Source of the DNA: Mya arenaria
Lineage: Eukaryota; Mollusca; Bivalvia; Myida; Myidae
NCBI RefSeq assembly: GCF_026914265.1
Contig: NC_069123.1
Coordinates: forward strand, 52,274,949 to 52,338,948
Reading direction: 5' to 3'
DNA length: 64,000 nucleotides
Shown here: positions 1-12,434 of the stretch, one piece after another
How positions within the stretch are numbered: the first letter of the stretch is position 1
Layout: the number at the start of each line of letters is the position of its first letter
The notes under the pieces: generated by a model
Database searches by the model: none
The model's input: the letters and a program-made list of their open reading frames with translations, nothing else
What the model was told of the DNA's origin: nothing
Translations under genes and position numbers: made by a program

Positions 1-833
1 ATAAAGGGTCATTTTCTAACCTTTTAAGGTACAAAATTTCAAGGCCTAGTTTAAGAACAAAAAAAGTAAATAAAATAAATAAATAAAAAAATAAAATAAA
101 AAAAGTTATGTACAGTACACAACCTCTGTTTATTGATCTTAATCTACCTGCCTTGAGCCCTTTTTTCAGATCTGCGATCTTAGTATCCTACTGTGCAGTT
201 TTAGAGATAAATTATAAAAATGGACACTAAATGGCCCTGAGCCAATAAACGAATACACAGGAAATTGGCCTCTACTGTGACAACAGTGCAATTAGCACAA
301 CAGGTGATTATCATGCCAAACATTCCTTAAACTAGGCCTTTAAGAAAAAGAAAAAAATCGTTTCAGTGGAAGATCGCCGCATATTTCACAAAACAAACCA
401 AACTCAATTGAAACAAAAAATTATTTTACATACAGTATATGATTTTAAAAATGAGATTGCTTTATTTCAAAGTTGAATATTTTTCACTGTTTCGAAATTT
501 AAGCCAGTCTCACGTCCACATAAAACGTTAGGGCACAGGGCTTGGACACATTTTTCACGACGTCATTTCGGCAATGACGTTTTTACCCACGTCATAAAAG
601 CAAACTAGTTTCCTTGTAAGATCGTAATATATTTCACTGGGTATGCACTTAAAGCTATATTTCACGAGTGACATATTTAATGAACATTGCAATTAAAAAT
701 ATGTCTTACTCCATAGATGCCAAGTGAAGTAGCAATTTCTGGACAGTGATTATAAACATGCTAACGAGATAAACTCCCTGTCATTTACTTCACACACAAC
801 ATTTAAAACGACGTATTCATATAAAATACAAAC
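1..833. other. 5' flank of first transporter gene, no gene seen
   Basis: AT-rich sequence with an A-rich stretch at about 58-106 and no open frame of note. The only pattern I can point to is a cluster of ACGTCA/TGACGT hexamers at 558-594, listed separately. I see no convincing TATA box or initiator for the gene that starts at 834, so an upstream non-coding exon is possible. Confidence 0.5.
558..594. promoter_or_regulatory. Cluster of CRE-like half sites
   Basis: Three CREB/ATF-type hexamers lie within 37 bp: GACGTCA at 559-565, TGACGT at 575-580 and ACGTCA at 589-594. They sit 240-275 bp upstream of the start codon of the first transporter. The hexamers are seen directly; binding is inferred. 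The second paralogue has no obvious counterpart. Confidence 0.3.
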
Positions 834-3800
834 ATGGAAACTAAAGAAGAACTAGGAGCTAAAAAGGACGATGCTGGGAAACCTATGAAAAGTACAGTGA
901 CAAAGGTCATTGAAACTGGATTTCTCGTGGCGGCATGGTCGGTCATGGTAAGTTGGACACAATGAACTATTGAACTAAAATGGAATCTACCTCCATTCTA
1001 CAAGGTATAATTGTATATGATACTGCCACACTCCAATTCACCTTGTAATATATATATATCTTGTTTGGTAGTGTGCTGTAACAAATCAAATCGATTTTTT
1101 TTTTCAATTAGAAACGCCACAGCTCCAATTGTTTGTTTTTTGTTTTTGTTATTTTCGGTGCTATTTCAGGGTATATATTCGGAAATATACGGGCCCACTC
1201 AGAAAGACCTGGTTCTGAAACTAAACGCAGACTATGAGCAGATCGCGGTTGCTATTTCCGGGCGGACGGTGGGTTGGTTTCCGGGGTGCGTCCTGGGTGG
1301 GCTGTTGGTTGATCGGTTCGGACGCTGGTGTCACGTGATGTTGGCGGTCAGCCTGGAAGTTGCCGCCGCCGCTACTGTGGCCGTGCCTTACATTTCAAGC
1401 GTCAATCTACTTTGGGCAATCTGCTTTATTGGAGGCATCATGGAGTCCGTGATAAACATAGGTACTGCTCATATTTTCATTATTTCTTTACCTTTATCAC
1501 ATGTAAGGCCACAGTTGTTTTTATTATTTTATGCATGGTGCAAGAAAATATTTTCTCAAAGCCATTTATCAATGAACGACATGTTTAAGTATACAAGTAC
1601 ATACATTGTACTAAATAGTGTTTCTTGAACAACGGATATGCATATCTCCCATGGCCGAGAGTGTAAGATTATGAGTATCTTCCATGGCCGAGAGTGTAAG
1701 ATAGGTTCATTCCGACCCGAGCGTAGAGTGTTTTGCGGAAACGAGGTTTACCGAGTTTCCGCAAAACACCCTGCGCAAGGGTCGGAATGAACCTATCTTA
1801 CACGAGCGGCTATGGTAGATGCTTTTTCTCCCACCTCAGTTAAACAAAATAAAGTAAAAATGTATTACTATTGCGTATGGATATGCGATAGCACGTGATT
1901 GTCATGGATACGTGCGCAGTGATCCAGTTAATGTTAATAGTCAAATCGGTCTTTTTAAATAGTTCTAAGGAAAATGAAGCATTATTTCTTGAATGGTGCG
2001 TGGAAACTGTTTTATGGGGACATTTGAAGCGAGAAATAATTAATTAGCGTTCTAATTATTACCATAAGACAAGATTTCCTTGATGCTACTGACGACAGTC
2101 TTCAACAAGGGAGGTAATTATAATGTGGTGACCGTTAAAAAGAAGTTCCATACGGGCATTTTATCTTCGCCCGTGGGCAAGATAAGAATATCTAGCATGG
2201 TTAAATTATTGGATCTACTTATCTGAGGTGGGAGAAAAGAATTTCTAGCATTGTTAAATTATGGGATCTACTTATCTGAGGTGGGAGAAAGGTTCATCCC
2301 AATCTGAGCGTAGGGTGTTTTGCGGAAACGAGGTTCACTCATTCTGTTAAAAGATCGACGCAAAGTTTTGTAACTTGTAAAGTTTTGGGGTTTCTCTTCC
2401 AAACAATGTAGAAAGAATGCTTACTATGTTTTATAGGAATGAACATGGGTTTAAAACTTCTAAACAAAACGATTTTATTTATTGAAAACAAGGCCAAATT
2501 GATTTTTATTCGAAGAGACTGACAAATATTTTAAAATATGGGTTCAATATATTACACTCTAGTGGACGAAAGTACATACGTGTCCTATGCAATTTGTTAT
2601 TGAAAATAATCCTAAAAAACAACAATTGGGTGGTTATGGTGAAAATCATGTTATGAAATAAAGATTTTCAAGACTTTTGGATGGCACTGTGAGGGTGTTG
2701 GTAACAAAAATATATGCATATACGCGTATTTAAGCGTCGAGTTAAGGATTCTTTTATTCAAAATTTGTACTTCAGACTAGAAAACTGAACTCGGTCAACA
2801 TCATATATTTTGGAATGCAATCATATCTAAACGTAGTTTCACATCCGTCGAATGGAATGTTGTTATCCAAAAGATGAGATTCTTGAACATTTTTATATCT
2901 GATTTCGTTATAGCATTTGAGCGATTTCAATTGAAGGTGCGCAATTATCTTCCGAAAAGTAATCGATTGTCTTATAAAAAATTACTTCGGCTTTTAAAAG
3001 GTAAAATTATTCTAACTGATTATAGGTGAGAAATTAATCTTCTTCCATCGTGAATACAAATTCAAACCTCGGTGATGGGACACGTCCAAAAAACTCGACA
3101 AAGCCTAGCCTAGATGTGACTTATACCTTGAATTATAAAACACAACCATTGTACACTCTTCATTATGTTATGGTTATCTTCAATAATATTTTTTTGCAGC
3201 GGGCCAAAAGTTGCTTCTTAAACTTTGGCTGGAGAAGTCTGCAATGCCGATGATCCTGTTGCATTCTGGATACGGAATCGGATCATTCCTCATCCCGCTC
3301 TACACCAACCCGTTCCTCGCCCTTGTGAAAACTGTGGACGTGCCCATTGACGACAAGAACAGCAATGTTACTGTAATACCTTACATTGACCAGACTCAAA
3401 CCTATACAGATGCCACACAAGAAACACTAATAATTAAGGAATCGAAAATTGAATATGCTTACATGATTTCAGCGGGAATTGTTGTTTTACACTCATTATC
3501 GTTTTATTTCTTCCAAATTCGAGAACGAAAGTTTCAAGAAATAAACGTTGACAAAGCTATTGGCAAAAGTACCAAAGCAGAAGAGGACAGAACGCTGATT
3601 GAGATGGTGAACCCCGCCACGTGCACGGGAGGTCGGGCTTGGTATGGGGTGCAACTGTTCCTGTTGATATTCCTACACTTTGCAAACGCTGGCGGAGGGG
3701 AGCGGATCGTGGCCAACTTCATTCGCAGCTTCTCTATAGACCAGCTGCAGTTCTCCAATGACGACGCATCCTTCTTAAATACGACGTTTTGGATAAGCTT

Positions 3801-4266
3801 TACGGTAGGGCGCGTGCTGTTTTCAGTCGCCGCGAGGTGGGTGTCCATTCGGATTTTGATAGTGATCCAGACTGGCGGCCTCACCGTCGTTGCAGTCCTC
3901 ATGAACCTCCTCGGCAGACACAACACCATGGCCCACTGGGTGCTCGTACAGCCACTCGGGCTTTTGGTAGGGCCACTCTGGCCTTCAGGCGTGGCATGGG
4001 CCGACTACCATTTGGAGCTGACCGGACTCGGCATGATGATTATCATGCTAGGTGGATCTTTGGGTGGTATTTGCCATCTTAGACTTATAGGCTATCTGTA
4101 CGAAAGCTTTGGTCCTCAAACATTCCTGTATCAAGTTGTGGGCTACGCGGGCCTGGCACTGGTGTTAGCAATTAGTCTTGATGTGGTTGGCTCTCAACAT
4201 GGAAACAGATTTTTGTGGAATAAAGTTGAGAGAGAAAAAGAGGTTAACAATTCTGAAAGATTGTGA
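834..4266 (+). CDS. MFS transporter, NaGLT1/MFSD4-like (paralogue 1, three exons)
   Basis: Three exons, 834-947, 1170-1461 and 3200-4266, join in phase 0 then phase 1 into 490 codons, the usual length for sodium-dependent glucose transporter 1 / MFSD4 proteins. Donors are GTAAGT and GTACTG; acceptors are TTTCAG and TTGCAG. The N-terminal residues are cytosolic, followed by about 12 hydrophobic segments. Exon 2 has the family-like GPTQKDL after the first helix and MFS motif A (GGLLVDRFGR, residues 81-90). Exon 3 has SGYGIGSFLIPLY, a hydrophilic central loop rich in K and E, and a second-half motif-A-like segment (TVGRVLFS). The likely role is plasma-membrane sugar or related solute transport; the substrate is inferred only from the family. 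Intron 2 carries a palindromic mobile repeat. No clear AATAAA follows the stop at 4264-4266. Confidence 0.88.
1672..2240 (+). mobile_element. Nonautonomous repeat, copy 1, in transporter intron 2
   Basis: This segment reappears as a diverged reverse complement at 11228-11812. It begins with a long palindrome (1682-1815). It continues with CTCCCACCTCAG near 1829-1841 and ends with the inverted form CTGAGGTGGGAG near 2223-2234. I see no coding frame, so this is a MITE or foldback-like element of unknown superfamily. Confidence 0.6.
1682..1815. repeat. Near-perfect palindrome, about 60 bp arms
   Basis: The left arm starts CCATGGCCGAGAGTGTAAG. It is mirrored by the right arm ending CTTACACGAGCGGCTATGG, with almost no loop around 1748-1752. 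Both arms contain TGTTTTGCGGAAAC and GGTTCATTCCGACCC. It would extrude as a cruciform and form a stable hairpin in the intron RNA. Confidence 0.75.
2236..2340 (+). repeat. Partial extra copy of the same repeat
   Basis: It repeats the end of the preceding element (TTCTAGCATTGTTAAATT, GATCTACTTATCTGAGG) and then runs into an arm of the palindrome (GTAGGGTGTTTTGCGGAAAC). This suggests a second, truncated insertion or a tandem duplication of the element end. Confidence 0.5.
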
Positions 4267-4733
4267 TTGTGAATGACTGGTCATTGTTAGTGGTAAAGAT
4301 AATTTGATTTATAATAATCTGAATACAGTATAGTTTATATATATATTTATCAACGTAATAACAGTACTAACTCTATGTTTATTCTGGTGGTACACATACA
4401 TTTGGGAGAGGAATTTTTCGAAATCATGATAAGAGGGAAATGCTTCAAATTCTTTATGGGAAAGAAAGGCTTCGAAAGCATAAAATACATCCAACGTTTG
4501 ACTCAAAGCAATTAGAGCGACCTATCTTCAAATCCCTTTGGTTTGTCTTAGACTGTCTATTGGCCATCACTACGTACGCCCTTCGCACCGACTTCTGCGC
4601 ATTAGTTTAATTTAATGTTCAGGCATATATTTTTTTTATTAAATATGGCCAGAAAATAAGTAACTGCACAGTTTCAAGTTTGAGACGATTTTTTTATAAC
4701 CGCCACACAGCACTAAATGCCATAATCAATATT
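4267..4733. other. 3' flank of first transporter
   Basis: AT-rich sequence after the stop codon, presumably 3' UTR and intergenic DNA. I see nothing further in it. Confidence 0.4.
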
Positions 4734-6022
4734 CAGTGTGGACATACCACATGGTTTGTGACGTCACATTTAGTTATAACGTGAAGTAAAATACCGCTCG
4801 ACTCAAAATGGAGTATCGCTATGGACGCATACATTTTTCAAAATTTTAAGAAAAAGTCCACTTACCAGGCAAAAGTTGGTACCTCAATCAGTACTTTTCA
4901 TTCTAAATCCGCCATTTTTTTTGCCATGAAACATTTTTCTCACTTAATGTTTGCATGAAACAAAATTACGTCCTCCCCCTTGTTTTTTCTTTGCTCGCCT
5001 GCTGCGCTTCCCCATGGCAAGAGGAGGCCGCATCGTTATGAAAAAAGAACATATTTTGTTTGATTAAATCATTGACCCTCTTTATTGTGCCGATAAACAT
5101 GGTTTTGCTTCAGTTGTTCGACATCAAGATTTATCACTGAAGTATCCACTTTAACATATGTCTATCAATATGCATTTAATCAAGTTTGATAATGAAAAAA
5201 GACGAAATGGCAACGTTTACTTCAATGAACGTTTTTTTAAGTTACATTCAATTGTTTTAAGGGTTTTAATTGAAACACAATTAATGTGACCTACATGTAG
5301 GTGCACTTCTAACCTACTGACGACACATAAACTCCATATTTGTTAAAAAAATACCAGGTAAGCTTATGAAGAACATGCAACGTGTTGATGGAATCATGAA
5401 GTTTTCTGATCAATAAATTGAGTGACATACTTAGCAGTGACATGCATTTGTCATATATGTATATGTCTTTTAATTGCTGTAAAACATAACCGATGCTCAT
5501 TGCAAAACAGGCTCAAAGTGGGCTCATTGCAAGACGGAGAGAGGTCGGCAATTGTTCCTAAAAAACTGCTTTTCGTCATAACCAAATAGGTTTTGCTTTT
5601 CGTCATAACAAAATACAAACATTTGATATTTCTATATATTGTATGCCTTATTTGTAGGTATTTATATATCCTGAGGATAGAATATATGCATTCCGAGACT
5701 TCCGTTTTAAGGCAAACATGGTGAATATATATATAAACAACTTTTTGGACCAGAAACGTAATTTGCTTCTCGTCATAACAAACAATATTTTGTCCATTTT
5801 CAGCATTTGCCCACGATTTTTGAAAAAAACTATAAATTACTCAACATGTCGCTTAGTAACCGAGTGTAGTGTACATTTTTCCGCATAGCCTCCGCTAGGT
5901 TTTATAAAAAATGATATAAAAAATAAAACACTTACAGCGATAATCCTTTTTGAGTCGAGCGGTATTTTACTTCACGTTATAACTAAATGTGACGTCACAA
6001 ACCACGTGGTATGTCCACACTG
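4734..6022. mobile_element. DNA transposon with 72-bp TIRs, nonautonomous
   Basis: The left end starts CAGTGTGGACATACCAC and the right end is its reverse complement. The two ends match over about 72 bp with one or two differences, including TGTGACGTCACATTTAG and ACCGCTCGACTCAAAA. Both sides are flanked by TATT, a possible 4-bp target duplication. The interior is non-coding and has three copies of a TTTTCGTCATAAC-type motif (near 5567, 5600 and 5765). Superfamily unresolved: the CAGTG tips suggest hAT, but no 8-bp duplication is visible. Confidence 0.75.
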
Positions 6023-7369
6023 TATTAGGCACCTTACATTTTTAATATAATTATTTATATAATATATGAACTATGAAAACATCTTAGACCTGGTTCTGAT
6101 AATGACTCTTTTTTTCTTTCTGATAGACTTTGATGTATAATTGTTGGACACAAAACAACGACAACTTCTCAACTACATTTTGCAATTCTGTCACGGAACA
6201 GGCAAATACACTCTGGAAACCTCATGTCGCAGCTCAATATGAAATTGCTTAACTTCTTAAAACAGAAAAAATAAAACCAGAATAAGAAAATGACTGTGCT
6301 AGAGAAAACGTTGACGTACATAGTCGAGCAGCGCAGACGAATAGATATAATAGAGGCATCGTCACCATAAACTCACGCTACGTCAGTAAGAATCTTACAC
6401 TGACCTGTCAAACTGATTTTGAGAACAATGTTTAATTTCATAAATGTCGATTCCAAAGACATACATTAGGGCATACATATATTGCTTTTATATGTTAAAA
6501 GTGTGAATTATTGTATGGTAACGACCAAGATAGGCCACATCGCCATGACACAAGTTATACAAAGTAAAAGAATGCAACATTTATTGCCTGTACAATTCAG
6601 TATTACACATGGTGTATGTAGCTAAATTGGCGTGTCCTACCGTACAAATGCGAGTTTTAAATGTTCAATGTATCATAAAACAATTGTTGAGTTAAAACGT
6701 TCCTACCATGTTAGTGATATGAACACTGACATAATATAAAATTTCAATAAACTTCACATTATTTAGCTTTCTCATGAATATTCCTCTAATTTTACCCATG
6801 GCTTATCATAGTGTACTAAAACTAAAATCGCTTTGAAATTTCCTTTAACCGATGCAACAGAGTGGCAGAGATTTAATTGATTTTGTGTGACATATTAAGA
6901 TATTTCAAAACAAATGTTGCCTACAATCGGATTATTTAATGATAGGGCAAGTTTACTTAGATTGTTTTCCTTCCTGTAACGCTTATGTTACATGGAAATA
7001 TTTGGTGACCGGAATTAATTGCCGTGGCAAAGATTTAGCCAAATGTTGATTTCAAGATATGAATTTGGAAGTTGTTTTAAAGGCCATCCTTCATCTCCTG
7101 ATAGAATAAAAAATGAGTAGCTGGCAATATATTTTTTCAGACCAAATCTCAGTCTTTATAATAACAGAGGTGAACAATAACCAATCAAACATGTCTTATC
7201 AAGATGCTTCATTTTTAAATTTCAACTTTTAGTTAAGATGGGAAATTAACCATCAGACTTTATGACAAACGGGATGAGTTTAACTTTAAAGTTGTTAATT
7301 GTCCTTCTTTGCACGGCGATGTTTCAGTGCCCCATCATTCAGCTGTGTGAAGTAAGCTAAACATACGAC
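6023..7369. other. Intergenic DNA, nothing recognised
   Basis: AT-rich sequence without long open frames. I see no RNA gene, repeat family or coding relic. Confidence 0.4.
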
Positions 7370-8106
7370 ATTGGAAATTGGACATTGGACATTGAGCTTT
7401 CAAAAATGAAAGTCGTGCTGGAACGGCATTGGACATAGGGCATTCAAAAAAAAGTCGTGCTGGCACGCCATTGGACATTCAAAAATGAAAGTCGTGCTGG
7501 CACGCCATTGGACATTCAAAAATGAAAGTCGTGCTGACACGACATTAGCCATTGGACATTCAAAAATGAAAGTCGTGCTGGCACGCCATTGGACATTCAA
7601 AAATGAAAGTCGTGCTGACACGACATTAGCCATTGGACATTCTAAAATGAAAGTTGTGCTGGCACGCCATTGGACATTCAAAATTGAAAGTCGTGCTGGC
7701 ACGCCATTGGACATTCAAAAATGAAAGTCGTGCTGACACGACATTAGCCATTGGACATTCTAAAATGAAAGTCGTGCTGGCACGCCATTGGACATTCAAA
7801 ATTGAAAGTTGTGCTGGCACGCCATTGGACATTCAAAAATGAAAGTCGTGCTGACACGACATTAGCCATTGGACATTCTAAAATGAAAGTCGTGCTGGCA
7901 CGCCATTGGACATTCAAAATTGAAAGTCGTGCTGGCACGCCATTGGACATTCAAAAATGAAAGTCGTGCTGACACGACATTAGCCATTGGACATTCTAAA
8001 ATGAAAGTTGCGCTGGCACGCCATTGGACAATAGACATTAAGCTATCAAAAAATAATGTCGTGCCAGCACAACATTGGATATTGGACATTTAATTATGAA
8101 AGTCGC
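7370..8106 (+). repeat. Minisatellite of 37/44-bp units with 118-bp higher-order period
   Basis: The basic unit contains GGACATTCAAAAATGAAAGT followed by either CGTGCTGGCACG (37-bp form) or CGTGCTGACACGAC (44-bp form). Three units make a 118-bp higher-order repeat: the variant GGACATTCTAAAATGA recurs at 7635, 7753, 7871 and 7989. Each unit contains a small inverted repeat, GTCGTG-CTGA-CACGAC or CGTGC-TG-GCACG. Short open frames on both strands are by-products of the repeat and not genes. Confidence 0.9.
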
Positions 8107-8979
8107 GCTGGTTCTAATAACTATAGGTTAAGCAACTCTCAGTAAGTTTCAGCCCGAAAATCCTATCACTTTAATTATTTTATTTTATCATATATTTTTC
8201 TTCCGTCTGTAATTCTAAGTTTTAATGCTCTTCCGATCATTTTTCAAAGTGCAGACTATATTCCATCATTCAAAAATATGTTAAATAGCAACACTCCGCA
8301 AGAAGCTTCTATCACTTCAAGTATTACATTGGCGACTTCGTACTAATCGCAGTACTTTAATTGCTAATCTCTTTTCAAAAACATCGTTGAAAATTCAAAC
8401 TGCATGAACTGTGGCGTTGTTGAAAACTGTCCCCACTGTTTCCTCATTCGAAAACGTTTTCTGATATATGGATTGATAGATAGATAGATTTACGTGTAGT
8501 TCAGTATAATATGCGCATATACATGGTAATGACAACAACATGTTGCATAAAGAAAATATTTAGAAGCATACATGAGTTAAGACAACCATGCCACACACAT
8601 ATACACCATGGATTTCACACTTAAGATAAAATATTACGTATTTCTATCGTGGTCCTTGTTATGGCTGGTGTGACAAAAAGAGGCCTGAAACTTTACATCA
8701 CAGACAAAAATCTCGAATTTATATCACAGAAAAAGTATTGAAAGAATTTTATGGTTGGCTGTAAGTAAAACGCTAGTTATAATGCAAACTGAAAACCATA
8801 AAAAGCAGAATTACAGAAAAAAAATGCTTAAAACTTAAATGAACAAAATATGACTTGAAAACTATAACATAAAACACCAAGAATAAAATGTGCATCTGCT
8901 ACCATATTATTAGTAAAAATGCTTAAATGCTTAGCAAGGGTCTTTTAATGGCAAACTTAAACTGAATACGTTTATTTAT
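8107..8979. other. Intergenic DNA, nothing recognised
   Basis: AT-rich sequence with a short GATA run near 8470. I see no coding relic. Confidence 0.4.
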
Positions 8980-10097
8980 TTATTTTCCTGATGAAGGATG
9001 AAAGCTTGTTTTGTAAGAAAAAGATTGTCCAAAACCTTAAACTTTTGGGATAGAAAATATCAATTTTCACTAACCCTTGTAATATGAGAATGAATTGAAT
9101 CTGTGTGGACAAAATTCATTTTAATCAAGGGCTAAAACATTTTTATTTAAAAATACATCACACAAGGTGTTTGTTCAACTCTTATATTAACTGGTAACCA
9201 GTTTAGGGATGTGAAATGTTCATTATCAATATGTGACCTTTGTTCCAAGTTAAGAAAAACCGTATCAGCTTCTTCTGCATTATTTGATATTTATCTTTCC
9301 ATATTTTGACTAAACCATGGTACCAGAAAGAACAGGAGTAATCAAAGTGACACCGAATAAGGGTCATTACCAAAAGCTTTTTTTGGTATGTTGAGAAAGA
9401 TAATCAGGTTTCCTATTAAAAACAACCTTGCATTAGCCTTCTTAACAACCGAACGGCCCACGGACTTACATAATAAAATATGATTTAAAGTAGCAAATAG
9501 GTATTGACAGATGAATAACAGTGCCATTACAATTAATATTTAGAACAGGATCTGATGTATATTTAGGCTTTGAGACAAACCATATAAACTATGTTTTTAG
9601 TGTAAAGACAATTTATTGTCAACCATTGACTCACTCATTCCTGATTATCTTACAACTCCTTTTCAATCAATGACTTATTTCTACCTACAACAAGTATACT
9701 AGAATCATCTGTATCAAGTTTATTTTTGACCACATCATACAAATCATTTACATAAATTAGAAAGAACAGTGGGCCTGGAATAGATCCTCGAGGAACACCA
9801 CATGTGATATTAGATGATGATGAAAATATTCCAGCAACTACCACAAGCTGGTGTCTATCAGATAAATATTATTTGAACCATCTGATTATATTGTGGTCAA
9901 GTCCTAACGCTTCCATTTTCGTTAGAAGAATAGAGTGATCTACAGTATCGAAAACCCTTTGCAGATCAAGAAGAACCATGCCTAAAAAATTACCTTCATC
10001 CACTTGAAACATAATATTTTTTATAGTCTGTAAGGTGTATAAGACAGGTGTCTGTTGATTAACCACTTCTTAAACCAGACTAAAATTTATACAGACG
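8980..10097 (-). pseudogene. LINE reverse transcriptase, palm and C-terminal part, decayed
   Basis: On the minus strand, 10097 down to about 8980 encodes non-LTR reverse transcriptase in several broken frames. Recognisable in order are SGLRSG and TDTCLIHLTDY; GMVLLDLQRVFDTVDHSILL (10066-9869 frame); ITCGVPRGSIPGPLFFLIYV with a destroyed YADD box (9844-9650 frame); FDYSCSFWY; and the LNWLPVNIRV tail near 9190. Stops and frameshifts, including TAG for the Gln of FQSG, show it is dead. The blocks fit the CR1/L2/Jockey group. Its upstream part continues at 12029-12434 beyond an insertion. Confidence 0.85.
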
Positions 10098-12028
10098 ATA
10101 TTTGTTTATTTCAGTGTAAGATCGTATTTTATTTCACGAGTGTCATAAAAAACAAACCCCACCCCACCCCCACCCCCTACACACACACACCAACCACGGC
10201 AGTTGTCTGACAATGGATATTTGGGCACAACGCTAATTAACGAAGACAACCACTGTTTTAAAACGTATTTTTGTGATTTTCGTGGTAAAAAAGTATCAGA
10301 CTGAAAATGTTTGCATTCTTTTTTTCTGTATTGCAGGACGTTCGTGCTGCATCAAGAGTTCTTACATTGATAAAAAGAGTAATCATTTAATGAGCAAATA
10401 TATGAATTGCTAGGACAGTACACAAGTGTATCTGGCATTTTTTGCATAACACGGTACGTTCTTATTGGCTAACAAATTGCATTTTGTTATAAATAATAAC
10501 ATGTCTTACAACCCGTGTCTAAATTACACTTCTATTAATGCACGCTTATTCTGATTCTGCATCACACAAAAACTGCATAATTCTTCCCCGCCCAACATAA
10601 AAGGTGTTTAAACATAGAAAAATCGGCGTATAGGGCCCATGTAAGTGCATTTACCGTCGAAAATAAAAAAAAATATGCAAAGATTCAACGAAAAATAGCT
10701 AAAATATGTACAAGAAAGGTGCACTTTACCTAAAAACCACAGTTTCAAGTCACGTATTTTTCTATTTTCACTTTGTGAACTACTAATCGCTCAGCTTATA
10801 CATTCAATAACTTTTTGTTAATGCCTCTAGAAACATAGGTTTAAAAACTGTGAGAAGCTTACTCGTGTGGCCTCCGGGTAGGCGTATTCATATCGCGAGA
10901 AAAGTGATAAAACTTACTTACCAGGTGAAAATATCTTTCCAAAACACCAAAATGTCTTCGAACACCGCCATTTTATTCCGCATCACACATTTTCCTCACT
11001 TAAAATTCTGCAAACACAAACCACGTTGGACCCCTGAGTCTAATTTGCTTGAAGACAGATCGATTTCCAGGTAATGATGAGGACCACGCTAGTTTATTGA
11101 CAAATTTTGAGGCGTGGGTGGGCTAAAAAAATAAGTAAATCTGTAAATTGTTGTTTGAATTTTCCGGGAAGTTCGTATTACGTATTACGACGACAAAACG
11201 TTCAAAATACATTTGAACGATGATACAGCATTCTCCCGCCTCAGATAAGTAGATCCAATAATTTAACCATGCTAGAAATTCTTATCTTGCACACGGGCGA
11301 AGATAAAATGCCCGTATGGAACTCCTTTTTAATGGTCACCACATTGTAATTACCTCCATTGTTGAAGACTGTCGTCTGTAGCATCATGGAAACCTTGTCT
11401 TGTGGCTATATTTAGATTGCTAGTTAATTTTTTTCTGTTTCAAATGTCACCATAAAACAGTTTTCATGCACCTTTCAAGAAATAATGCTTCACTCTTCTT
11501 AGAACTATTTAAAGACCGATTTGACTATTAATATAATCTGAATCACTACGCGCATGTCCATGACAACCACGAATGATCACATATCCATACGCAATTACTA
11601 AGCACAAAAGAGTTCCAGCAAAAAATACATTTTTACTTAATTTTGTTTAACTGAGGAGGGAGAAAAAGCATCTACCATAGCCGCTCTTGTAAGATAGGTT
11701 CATCGCGACCCTCGCGCATGGTGTTTTGCGGAAACTCGGTAAACCTCCTTTCTGCAAAACACCCTACGCTCGGGTCGGAATGAACCTATCTTACACTCTC
11801 GGCCATGGAAGATACTTATATTCTATTTATGTTCATACAGTTGTTTTCGTCTGTAATTTGTTTGGTATGAAAGCAAAGTACGAACATTCAACTACAATGG
11901 ATTTTAAAAGTAGTTATGAAAGTTGATATTTTCACTCCTTATTTTGCAGTGAAAATATCAAATTGATATTTTCACTGTTATTATTTCACTGAAAAAATCA
12001 CCATATTTCATCGAAAAGCATGAAAGAA
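10098..12028. mobile_element. 1.9 kb insertion splitting the LINE
   Basis: On the minus strand the LINE protein reads to QYLKEKS at about 12029 and resumes with LYKF-SGLRSG at about 10097, so the intervening DNA is an insertion. It contains copy 2 of the palindromic repeat (11228-11812), and 10640-11090 resembles parts of the 4734-6022 element. At its high-coordinate end are inverted TTGATATTTTCACT / AGTGAAAATATCAA blocks (11923-11961). Element boundaries inside the insertion are not resolved. Confidence 0.55.
11228..11812 (-). mobile_element. Nonautonomous repeat, copy 2 (inverted relative to copy 1)
   Basis: Reverse complement of 1672-2240 with moderate divergence and small indels. It includes the palindrome, here about 11680-11810, and the CTCCCGCCTCAG and CTGAGGAGGGAG pair. 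No coding frame. Confidence 0.6.
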
Positions 12029-12434
12029 ACTTTTTTCTTTAAGATACTGTCCCACCTGATCATACACTACCCGTTCAAATATCTGGGAAACAATAAGTAT
12101 TGAAGCGGGTCGATAATCCCCGACTCCGGTTTTCTTATAAAGAGGAACAACTCTTGCGGACTTAAAATCATCGGGGACAACATTTTGAATTATAGATAAA
12201 TTTATTAATTGGGTAAGGGGGAAGTAATTATGGTGGCACTATCCCAAACAGACCAGCTACTGACATTTCAAATTTCTGAAACACTACTTTAAACATGATT
12301 TTGTTTGGTAACGTGTCACTTAGTCCTGAATCCTGTAAGTATATTTTCAAATCTCTGCACACATTTAATAAGAAAAACAATAAAGGTTCTGGTCGCCCAA
12401 TCCTCCTACTCATATGCTTTCTTCTGCTCTCCAA
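12029..12434 (-). pseudogene. LINE reverse transcriptase, N-terminal part
   Basis: On the minus strand the segment reads LTQLINLSIIQNVVPDDFKS, then ARVVPLYKK, then DYRPASILIVSQIFERVV, the standard start of a non-LTR reverse transcriptase domain. An upstream stretch (FKVVFQKFEMSVAGLFGI) corresponds to the linker before it and is separated by a one-base frameshift near 12220. Order, orientation and the abrupt ends indicate one LINE copy together with 8980-10097. Confidence 0.8.

Noticed and set aside
7400..8089. Series of overlapping 60-100 codon frames
   Set aside because: They repeat at the 118-bp period of the minisatellite and occur on both strands.
9342..9527. A 61-codon minus-strand frame as an independent small gene
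   Set aside because: It lies within the decayed LINE; the adjacent frame carries the recognisable FDYSCSFWY tail of the reverse transcriptase.
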